From: Alphaproteobacteria bacterium
Lineage (GTDB): Bacteria > Pseudomonadota > Alphaproteobacteria > Rickettsiales > UBA998
Assembly (NCBI GenBank): GCA_021730835.1
Contig: JAKFYP010000194.1
Location: forward strand, 1 to 5,733
DNA: 5,733 nucleotides
Reading direction: 5' to 3'
Shown here: positions 1-4,848 of the stretch, piece by piece
How positions within the stretch are numbered: the first letter of the stretch is position 1
Layout: the number at the start of each line of letters is the position of its first letter
Notes under the pieces: generated by a model
Database searches by the model: none
What the model saw: only the letters and a program-made list of their open reading frames with translations
What the model was told of the DNA's origin: nothing
Position numbers and translations under genes: made by a program

Positions 1-195
<195 letters not shown>

Positions 196-206
196 ACTTG
201 CCGCTC

Positions 207-215
207 TTTATAGCA
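207..215 (-). promoter_or_regulatory. Candidate extended -10 for tRNA-Pro
   Basis: On the minus strand the bases read TGCTATAAA, a TGN extended -10 followed by a near-consensus hexamer (TATAAA). Transcription would start about 5 bases before the mature tRNA 5' end. No good -35 hexamer lies 16-18 bases upstream (CTATAC at 17), which is compatible with an extended -10 promoter but leaves the call tentative. Confidence 0.4.
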
Positions 216-312
216 ATCTCTGCCCGGTTGTATAGTGGGTATCGGTTTTCTGATGGATAAAGTAACCGCCCCGCGGCTTCGCCCCTTTTCATCGGGACGC
301 TCGAATTTCCCG

Positions 313-341
313 TTGCGCGGGCGCGGCGTTCCTGCTATCTG
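313..341 (+). promoter_or_regulatory. Candidate sigma-70-type promoter for tRNA-Asp
   Basis: TTGCGC (313-318) and TATCTG (336-341) are separated by exactly 17 bases, and the -10 is preceded by TGC, making an extended -10 (TGCTATCTG). The predicted start near base 348 leaves an 11-base leader before the mature tRNA. The strong TTG with weak remaining -35 bases is common in alphaproteobacterial promoters. Each hexamer matches consensus at only 3 of 6 bases; the spacing and position make the case. Confidence 0.45.
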
Positions 342-358
342 CAATGCCTTGCCCGTTC

Positions 359-435
<77 letters not shown>

Positions 436-449
436 CATCTTGTTTTGCT

Positions 450-471
450 ATGTTTTCTTTCCGGAAAACAT
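450..471 (+). terminator. Possible weak terminator or processing hairpin after tRNA-Asp
   Basis: ATGTTTTC (450-457) and GAAAACAT (464-471) form a perfect 8-bp stem with a 6-base loop, 14 bases past the CCA end of tRNA-Asp. The position fits transcript ending or 3' trimming. However, the stem is A+T-rich and no T-run follows on either strand, so it is not a classical intrinsic terminator. Confidence 0.35.
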
Positions 472-496
472 GGCAGAATGCGCCGTATGGGAGGCG

Positions 497-514
497 GGCT
501 GGCGGTCGCCAGCC
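497..514. repeat. G+C-rich inverted repeat GGCTGGC/GCCAGCC
   Basis: GGCTGGC (497-503) and GCCAGCC (508-514) form a perfect 7-bp stem around GGTC. Only scattered T residues follow (GGTCATTT), so a Rho-independent terminator for tRNA-Asp is possible but weak. Confidence 0.4.
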
Positions 515-600
515 GGTCATTTCAGCTTTAAAGAAATATTTTTAAGGAGAAATGACATCGTAATTTCCTTCCCCGGTGTTTGTGGGGGAATGGATCATGT

Positions 601-645
601 ATAGCCGATTTACCTGTGTGACTGCACATCAATCAAATCGGCTAT
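601..645. repeat. 11-bp inverted repeat with a 23-base loop opening in ACCTGTG
   Basis: ATAGCCGATTT (601-611) pairs perfectly with AAATCGGCTAT (635-645). The 23-base loop (612-634) begins with ACCTGTG immediately after the stem. This heptamer is identical to the whole loop of the hairpin at 672-698 and complementary to the loop at 719-725. A small TGTG/CACA pairing (615-618 with 625-628) is also possible inside the loop. The stem is long enough that chance is unlikely. Its role is unknown. Confidence 0.65.
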
Positions 646-671
646 CGCCCGCGACTGCGAGCGCGCTGCCT

Positions 672-735
672 CACAGCATCCACCTGTGGGATGCTGTGTC
701 TTATAAAGATGAGCATCCCACAGGTGGATGCTCAT
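672..735. repeat. Paired hairpins in inverted orientation with complementary 7-base loops
   Basis: Hairpin A has a perfect 10-bp stem (672-681 with 689-698) and loop ACCTGTG (682-688). Hairpin B has a perfect 10-bp stem (709-718 with 726-735) and loop CACAGGT (719-725). A 10-base spacer, TCTTATAAAG, separates them. The loops are exact reverse complements. Because the inner stems share AGCATCC/GGATGCT, bases 675-695 are also fully complementary to 712-732, giving an alternative 21-bp hairpin with a 16-base loop. The outer three pairs differ between the hairpins (CAC/GTG against ATG/CAT) yet pair in both, so each local stem is preserved by paired changes. The layout resembles an inverted REP doublet (REPIN/BIME) or a kissing-loop RNA. 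No T-run follows, so it is not a standard terminator. It ends 61 bases before gatC. Confidence 0.85.
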
Positions 736-774
736 GCGGCGTATCGTTTGTGCGTAAGCATAAAGGTAATTAAC

Positions 775-780
775 TATAAA
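775..780 (+). promoter_or_regulatory. Possible -10 element for gatCAB
   Basis: TATAAA stands 16 bases before the gatC ATG. The only TTG-type -35 candidate, TTGTGC at 748-753, is 21 bases away, too far for this hexamer, though about 17 bases from the poorer TAACTA at 771-776. If real, the leader would be only about 10 bases and would exclude the upstream hairpins from the mRNA. Confidence 0.2.
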
Positions 781-796
781 CCCTCAGCAGGTTCGC

Positions 797-1090
797 ATGT
801 CGCTCAGTATTCAGGACGTTGAAAAAATTGCCCGGCTGGCCCGTATCCGCCTGCGTGACGAGGAAAAGGAGCCGCTGGCCCGTGAGTTGGGCAGTATCCT
901 CAAGATGGTCGAACAGCTTTCCGAAGTGGATACCGGCGAAGCGGAACTGGTCGCCAGCGTGATCGAGCATCCGCTGCCCTGGCGAGAAGACGAGGTGACC
1001 GACGGAGGGCGTCACGCCGATATTCTGGCCAATGCGCCGAAATCGGAATACGGCTGTTTCGTCGTACCCAAAGTGATCGGGGAGAGCTAG
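797..1090 (+). CDS. gatC: Asp-tRNA(Asn)/Glu-tRNA(Gln) amidotransferase subunit C
   Basis: The 97-residue product is the small, non-catalytic subunit of the cytoplasmic GatCAB amidotransferase. GatC wraps around GatA and steadies its contact with GatB. The N-terminal helix signature VEKIARLARIRL (residues 8-19), the EQLSEVDT segment and the C-terminal run LANAPKSEYGCFVVPKV are typical, and the length matches the family norm of about 95. The ATG at 797 is favoured because it places the N-terminus as in other GatC proteins. The upstream AGCAGG (786-791), 5 bases before the ATG, is a modest ribosome site. The gene opens the operon and stops 4 bases before gatA, so the two are surely co-transcribed. 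The structured region upstream (601-735) is the obvious place to look for control. Confidence 0.96.
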   Translation: MSLSIQDVEKIARLARIRLRDEEKEPLARELGSILKMVEQLSEVDTGEAELVASVIEHPLPWREDEVTDGGRHADILANAPKSEYGCFVVPKVIGES

Positions 1091-1094
1091 ACCG

Positions 1095-2561
1095 ATGAAA
1101 GAGGACCTGATCCGGCTGACCGTCTTTGAGGCGGCGCAGAAACTGAAATCCCGGGAAATATCGGCGCTGGAGCTGACCGATGCCTACCTTGCGGCGATTG
1201 ACGCCGCCAATCCGGAAATCAACGCATACATCACCGTCACCCACGAAATCGCCCGCACTCAGGCCGCCGCATCGGATCGCAGGCGGGGACAGGGCGAAGG
1301 CGGGGCGCTGGAGGGCGTACCAATCGCGGTGAAGGATTTGTTTTGCACGCGGGGTGTGCTGACAACGGCTGCCTCACATATTCTGGAGGGGTTTGTGCCG
1401 CCTTATGAATCGACGGTGACGCAAAACCTGTTCGATGCGGGCTGTATCATGCTGGGCAAGACCAATCTCGACGAATTTGCGATGGGTTCGGCCAATATCA
1501 CGAGTTACTACGGCAACGTCAAAAACCCGTGGGGAATGAAAACAGGCCGCGCCCTCGTTCCCGGCGGCTCTTCCGGCGGTTCGGCGGCGGCGGTGGCGGC
1601 GCATCTGTGTACGGCAGCGCTGGGCACGGATACCGGCGGCTCGATCCGCCAGCCTGCGGCGTTTTGCGGACTGGTGGGGTTTAAGCCCACCTACGGGCGC
1701 TGCTCACGCTGGGGGATTATCGCGTTTGCCTCCTCGCTCGATCAGGCCGGGCCGATTACCAAAACCGTGCGCGATGCCGGACTGTTATTTCAGGTCATGG
1801 CCGGGCACGACCCGAAGGACTCGACCTGCTCAAACAAAGCGCTGCCCGATGTCATCGCCGCCATGCGGGACGGCGTGCGCGGCAAGCGCATCGGTATCCC
1901 GAAGGAATACCGCATGGACGGCATGGATAGCGAAATCGCCGCCCTGTGGGATAAGGGCGCGGCGCTGCTCAAAGAAGCAGGGGCGGAGATTGTCGATATT
2001 TCCCTGCCGCATACCCAATACGCCCTGCCAACCTATTATATTATCGCGCCCGCTGAGGCGTCGTCCAATCTGGCGCGTTATGACGGCGTGCGTTACGGGT
2101 TGCGCATGGCGGATGTGGGCGACGGCATCAACGATCTCTATGAGAAAACCCGCGCCGCCGGGTTCGGAGCCGAGGTCAAGCGCCGCATCATGATCGGCAC
2201 ATATGTGCTCTCCGCCGGATATTACGATGCCTATTACAAAAAAGCGCAGCGCGTGCGCGGCAAGATCATCGACGATTTCCGGCAGGCGTTTGCGAAAGTG
2301 GATGCCATCCTGACGCCGACCGCGCCCAGCGCCGCCTTTGCCATCGGTGAGAAAATGGATGATCCCGTCACCATGTACCTTAACGATGTGTTTACCGTAC
2401 CCGCCTCAATGGCCGGGTTGCCGGGCATGGCGCTGCCCGCCGGGCTGAACAAAGACGGCCTGCCGCTGGGCCTGCAACTGCTGACGGATAGTTTCCGCGA
2501 AGATACTCTTTTTGCGGTTTCCGCCACGCTTGAGGAGGCGCTCGGCTTTCAGGGATTGTGA
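1095..2561 (+). CDS. gatA: Asp-tRNA(Asn)/Glu-tRNA(Gln) amidotransferase subunit A (glutaminase)
   Basis: The 488-residue GatA subunit belongs to the amidase-signature family. It hydrolyses glutamine and passes the ammonia through a channel to GatB, which uses it to convert misacylated Glu-tRNA(Gln) and/or Asp-tRNA(Asn). The Ser-cisSer-Lys triad is intact: Lys80 in IAVKD, Ser159 in VPGGSSGGSAAA (first Ser of the SS pair) and nucleophile Ser183 in GTDTGGSIRQPAAFCG, with the usual 24-residue gap between the serines. KPTYGRCSRWGIIAFASSLD (197-216) and LPGMALPAG near the C-terminus are also standard. Length is normal. The ATG at 1095 follows the gatC stop by 4 bases and has GGGGAGAG (1079-1086) as ribosome site. 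The TGA (2559-2561) precedes the lipoprotein gene by 20 bases. This stretch is very G+C-rich (47 of 60 bases at 1561-1620). Confidence 0.97.
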   Translation: MKEDLIRLTVFEAAQKLKSREISALELTDAYLAAIDAANPEINAYITVTHEIARTQAAASDRRRGQGEGGALEGVPIAVKDLFCTRGVLTTAASHILEGFVPPYESTVTQNLFDAGCIMLGKTNLDEFAMGSANITSYYGNVKNPWGMKTGRALVPGGSSGGSAAAVAAHLCTAALGTDTGGSIRQPAAFCGLVGFKPTYGRCSRWGIIAFASSLDQAGPITKTVRDAGLLFQVMAGHDPKDSTCSNKALPDVIAAMRDGVRGKRIGIPKEYRMDGMDSEIAALWDKGAALLKEAGAEIVDISLPHTQYALPTYYIIAPAEASSNLARYDGVRYGLRMADVGDGINDLYEKTRAAGFGAEVKRRIMIGTYVLSAGYYDAYYKKAQRVRGKIIDDFRQAFAKVDAILTPTAPSAAFAIGEKMDDPVTMYLNDVFTVPASMAGLPGMALPAGLNKDGLPLGLQLLTDSFREDTLFAVSATLEEALGFQGL

Positions 2562-2570
2562 TGCGTAAAC

Positions 2571-2576
2571 AGGAGG
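2571..2576 (+). promoter_or_regulatory. Strong ribosome binding site deciding the lipoprotein start
   Basis: A perfect AGGAGG lies 5 bases before the ATG at 2582. It selects that start over the in-frame GTG at 2558 and ATG at 2561, which would put eight charged residues in front of an otherwise ideal lipoprotein signal peptide. Confidence 0.8.
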
Positions 2577-2581
2577 ATGCG

Positions 2582-3190
2582 ATGAAAAAACTTTCGGGCT
2601 TTCTATTATTGTTGTTAGCTGTTGTGGGCTGCAGTTCGCACTATTCTTCCTTCAGCCATTATCAGTATCATGAGGATGGTGTGCCACCTGCGCATGTAAG
2701 TGGCGGGTATTTGATTAATGAATATACCAGAAAAAAAATTGGCCAGATTTATATTGCTGCAATTGATAGCAATAAACTGGAAAATAGCGACAAGGAAAAT
2801 ACGTTCTGGAAAAAGTTCCTTATGGGATCGCGTGGTGGCTATACAGTGAATCCTGATAAGAAATTCTCGGTCGTCCCAGTATCGTCTGGCAAGCATACTT
2901 ACACGCTTGGTATTGAGATAGAGGGAAAAAATATTCTCAGTAATGAATTCTCATATTCCTTCGACGCAAAAAGCAACCAGACATATTATCTGGTTGCTAC
3001 ATATCTCGATACGAACACGCTGATAAAAGCTAAGGGAAGAGAGGATATTAAGGTTCCGGATATCGCAAACATCAGTCACATTAAGGTTTTTGCGGCAGAC
3101 GTAACAGGAATGCAAGTGAGTAAAGAAGAAAATCTTAGTATTCAAACCAGACAGAGTACACAGCGAATACCCATTTTTGTGTATAAATAA
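2582..3190 (+). CDS. Predicted lipoprotein of unknown function, A+T-rich
   Basis: A 202-residue protein with a classic lipoprotein signal: KK at the start, a hydrophobic run (F7-V15) and lipobox VVGC with Cys17 as the lipidated residue. Ser18 at +2 is compatible with outer-membrane sorting under the E. coli rule. The mature part is rich in Tyr, Ser and Lys and reads as mostly beta-strand. The segment VSSGKHTYTLGIEIEG (100-115), then SNEF and SNQTYYLVATY (131-141), recalls the pattern of DUF2846/PEGA-like lipoprotein domains (PGKH-T ... G-TYY), but I do not recognise the family with confidence. The gene sits in the same direction between gatA and the 47-residue lipoprotein gene. Its composition differs sharply from its neighbours: 40 of 120 bases at 2701-2820 are G or C, against 47 of 60 in part of gatA. 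This suggests later acquisition, though relaxed selection is an alternative. No link to tRNA amidation is evident. Confidence 0.85.
   Translation: MKKLSGFLLLLLAVVGCSSHYSSFSHYQYHEDGVPPAHVSGGYLINEYTRKKIGQIYIAAIDSNKLENSDKENTFWKKFLMGSRGGYTVNPDKKFSVVPVSSGKHTYTLGIEIEGKNILSNEFSYSFDAKSNQTYYLVATYLDTNTLIKAKGREDIKVPDIANISHIKVFAADVTGMQVSKEENLSIQTRQSTQRIPIFVYK
2972..2998. repeat. Perfect 10-bp hairpin inside the lipoprotein gene
   Basis: AGCAACCAGA (2972-2981) and TCTGGTTGCT (2989-2998) form a perfect 10-bp stem with 7-base loop CATATTA. It is codon-aligned and encodes residues 131-139, SNQTYYLVA. The 10-bp stem with 7-base loop matches the geometry of the two intergenic hairpins at 672-735, but the sequence is unrelated. 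No T-run follows, so a terminator role is unlikely. Confidence 0.6.
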
Positions 3191-3215
3191 AGGGCATCTC
3201 TAAAAACTCTCTCAT

Positions 3216-3359
3216 ATGCAGCCGCTACTGACCTCCTTGCTACTTCTGTTTTGCCTCACCGCCTGCGGCACAATTGATTACCGCGAGGGGGCAAAAAAAT
3301 GGTGCGAGCATGCGCCGAATTGTGATACCAGCGATGAACAGGGAAAAACTACGTTATGA
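3216..3359 (+). CDS. Very small predicted lipoprotein (47 residues) overlapping gatB
   Basis: A 47-codon frame from ATG 3216 to TGA 3357-3359. The protein begins MQPLLTSLLLLFCLTACGT: a hydrophobic run (L4-L14) ending in an excellent lipobox LTAC with Cys17 as the lipid site, so the mature form is about 31 residues, anchored in the envelope. Two further cysteines (C30 and C36, WCEHAPNC) could form a disulfide in the periplasm. Function is unknown and I recognise no family. An in-frame TAA at 3201-3203 closes the frame upstream, leaving 3216 as the only ATG start. There is no good ribosome site, so translation may depend on ribosomes from the preceding gene, 25 bases upstream. The stop overlaps the gatB start (ATGA at 3356-3359), a hallmark of translational coupling. 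The lipobox, the overlap and the gap-filling position together support a real gene. Confidence 0.72.
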   Translation: MQPLLTSLLLLFCLTACGTIDYREGAKKWCEHAPNCDTSDEQGKTTL

Positions 3360-4822
3360 CCTATACCATACAGGGCAATACAGGCACATGGGAAGTCGTG
3401 ATCGGGCTGGAGGTGCATGCGCAGATTGCGTCGCATTCCAAGCTGTTCTCGGGTGCGCCGAACGATTTCGGTGCGGAGCCGAACCGGAATGTTTCGCTGG
3501 TGGACGCCGCCATGCCGGGCATGCTGCCGGTCATCAACCGCGCCTGTATTGAGCAGGCGGTTAAAACCGGGCTGGGGCTGAAGGCGGAAATCAACCGCCG
3601 TTCCGTCTTCGACCGCAAGAATTACTTTTATCCCGATTTGCCGCAGGGCTACCAGATTTCGCAATATCTTGAGCCTGTTGTCGGCAAGGGCGTCATGCAT
3701 GTCGAACTGCCGGACGGAGCGGTCAAGGAGGTTGGCATCACCCGGCTGCATCTGGAGCAGGACGCCGGAAAGTCCCTGCATGAGCACAGCCCGGCGGATA
3801 GTTTCATTGACCTCAACCGCGCCGGGGTGGCCCTGATGGAGATTGTCTCCGAGCCGGATATGCGCTCGCCCGAGGAGGCCGGGGCGTATCTGAAAAAACT
3901 GCGCGCCATCCTGCGTTATCTCGGCACATGCGACGGCGACATGGAGAAAGGCTCCATGCGCTGTGACGCCAACGTATCGGTACGCCTTGCCGGGGCGAAG
4001 GAATATGGCACGCGCTGCGAGATTAAAAACGTCAACTCGGTGCGTTACCTGATGAAGGCCATCGAATACGAAGCCGGGCGACAGGTGCAATTGCTCGAGG
4101 GCGGCAAGTCTATAGATCAGGAAACGCGGCTCTATGACGCGGCGGCGAATGAAACGCGCACCATGCGCTCCAAGGAGGACGCGCATGATTACCGCTATTT
4201 CCCCGATCCCGATCTGTTGCCGCTGATTATCCCCGAGGAGTTGATCGAGCGGATCAAAGCGCATCTGCCCGAATTGCCTGATGAGAAAAAAGAGCGCTAT
4301 ATACGCGATTACGGGCTTTCCGCTTACGATGCCTCGGTGATCGTCGCCGATCAGGCCTCCGCTGCTTATTTTGAGGAAGTCGTCGCCGGCGTCGATGCCA
4401 AACTGGCGGCAAGCTGGGTGACGGCGGAGTTGTTCGGGCGGCTGAAAAAACTGGATAAGCCGATTGAGGAATCACCGGTTTCACCGGCACAACTGGCCGG
4501 GTTGCTGGCACTGATTACCGATAACACCATCTCCGGCAAAATCGCCAAGGACGTGCTCGATAAAATGATGGAAAGCGGCAGGGACGCCGCCGCTATCGTC
4601 GGGGAGCAGGGCTTAAAGCAGGTCACCGACGATTCGGCGATTCGCGCCGTCATCCGCGAAGTGCTCGCCGCCAACCCCGACAAGGTCGCCGAATACAAGG
4701 GCGGCAAGGACAAGCTGATGGGGTTTTTCGTCGGGCAGGTGATGAAGGCCTCGGGCGGAAAGGCCAACCCCGGCATGGTAAATCAGATTCTTAAAGAAGA
4801 GCTTGGCCTGCCGGGAGGATAA
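3356..4822 (+). CDS. gatB: Asp-tRNA(Asn)/Glu-tRNA(Gln) amidotransferase subunit B
   Basis: The 488-residue GatB subunit binds the misacylated tRNA, activates the acyl side chain with ATP and transfers ammonia supplied by GatA, yielding Gln-tRNA(Gln) and/or Asn-tRNA(Asn) in the cytoplasm. Hallmarks in order: WEVVIGLEVHAQ (12-23), RKNYFYPDLPQGYQISQ (87-103), the DLNRAGVALMEIVSEPD segment, MEKGSMRCDANVSVR, EIKNVNS and EDAHDYRYFPDPDLLPL, all in the catalytic cradle. A helical linker and the C-terminal YqeY-like tail, which contacts tRNA, follow to KANPGMVNQILKEELG at the end. Length is normal and no motif is missing. The ATG at 3356 overlaps the stop of the 47-residue lipoprotein gene. AGGGA at 3340-3344 is 11 bases away, rather far, so coupled re-initiation is likely. 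Two lipoprotein genes separate it from gatA. Confidence 0.97.
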   Translation: MTYTIQGNTGTWEVVIGLEVHAQIASHSKLFSGAPNDFGAEPNRNVSLVDAAMPGMLPVINRACIEQAVKTGLGLKAEINRRSVFDRKNYFYPDLPQGYQISQYLEPVVGKGVMHVELPDGAVKEVGITRLHLEQDAGKSLHEHSPADSFIDLNRAGVALMEIVSEPDMRSPEEAGAYLKKLRAILRYLGTCDGDMEKGSMRCDANVSVRLAGAKEYGTRCEIKNVNSVRYLMKAIEYEAGRQVQLLEGGKSIDQETRLYDAAANETRTMRSKEDAHDYRYFPDPDLLPLIIPEELIERIKAHLPELPDEKKERYIRDYGLSAYDASVIVADQASAAYFEEVVAGVDAKLAASWVTAELFGRLKKLDKPIEESPVSPAQLAGLLALITDNTISGKIAKDVLDKMMESGRDAAAIVGEQGLKQVTDDSAIRAVIREVLAANPDKVAEYKGGKDKLMGFFVGQVMKASGGKANPGMVNQILKEELGLPGG

Positions 4823-4848
4823 AATGCAAAACCCTCATCCCGCCCGGC
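4810..4848. terminator. Possible shared bidirectional terminator between convergent genes
   Basis: GCCGGG (4810-4815) pairs with CCCGGC (4843-4848). After one A-G mismatch, GG (4817-4818) pairs with CC (4840-4841). The loop is about 21 bases, A-rich, and holds both stop codons: gatB at 4820-4822 and the kinase on the other strand at 4835-4837. The place is right for a shared terminator of two convergent genes only 12 bases apart. The long loop and absence of T-runs weaken the call. Confidence 0.3.

Larger units (their letters stand above)
436..796. other. 361-base intergenic region rich in inverted repeats
   Basis: No gene I can support lies here. The stretch holds, in order, an A/T-rich hairpin (450-471), a G+C-rich hairpin (497-514), a weaker hairpin (569-590, TTCCCC/GGGGAA), a long-stem hairpin (601-645) and a paired-hairpin element (672-735), all listed or described separately. 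It then runs through 61 bases without strong structure to the gatC start. It could be the 3' region of the tRNA-Asp transcript, a structured 5' leader of gatCAB, a small RNA gene, or a palindromic repeat insertion. Which one depends on where transcription starts. A frame from ATG 597 to TAA 773 is open through the hairpins but does not look like a protein. Confidence 0.7.

Noticed and set aside
552..563. Three-codon frame ATG-ACA-TCG-TAA after AAGGAG
   Set aside because: The ribosome-site spacing is only 2 bases and the peptide is too short to support. It is probably a chance match in an A+T-rich stretch.
672..735. Twin hairpins read as a simple Rho-independent terminator or as a CRISPR remnant
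   Set aside because: No T-run follows either hairpin on either strand, and the two units are inverted rather than direct repeats with different spacers.
597..773. 58-codon frame from ATG 597 through the hairpins, with GGGGGA about 7 bases upstream
   Set aside because: It is open and ends 23 bases before gatC, so an upstream leader peptide is conceivable. However, the sequence has no signal, domain or recognisable bias, and most of it is the palindromes read in one frame. Ribosome profiling would settle it.
436..796. T-box or other known tRNA-sensing riboswitch upstream of gatC
   Set aside because: No T-box core sequence or antiterminator bulge is seen, and T-boxes are not typical of this group. 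The structure present is of a different kind.
1726..2193. 155-codon plus-strand ORF inside gatA
   Set aside because: It is an alternative frame of gatA, rich in Arg, Pro, Cys and Ser as expected of a shifted G+C-rich reading.
2558..2581. Longer start (GTG 2558 or ATG 2561) for the A+T-rich lipoprotein
   Set aside because: It would place MMRKQEDA in front of a complete lipoprotein signal and ignore the perfect AGGAGG before ATG 2582.
3278..4264. 328-codon minus-strand ORF opposite gatB
   Set aside because: It lies almost wholly antisense to the well-conserved gatB. Long antisense frames are expected in G+C-rich genes, and the protein matches nothing I know.
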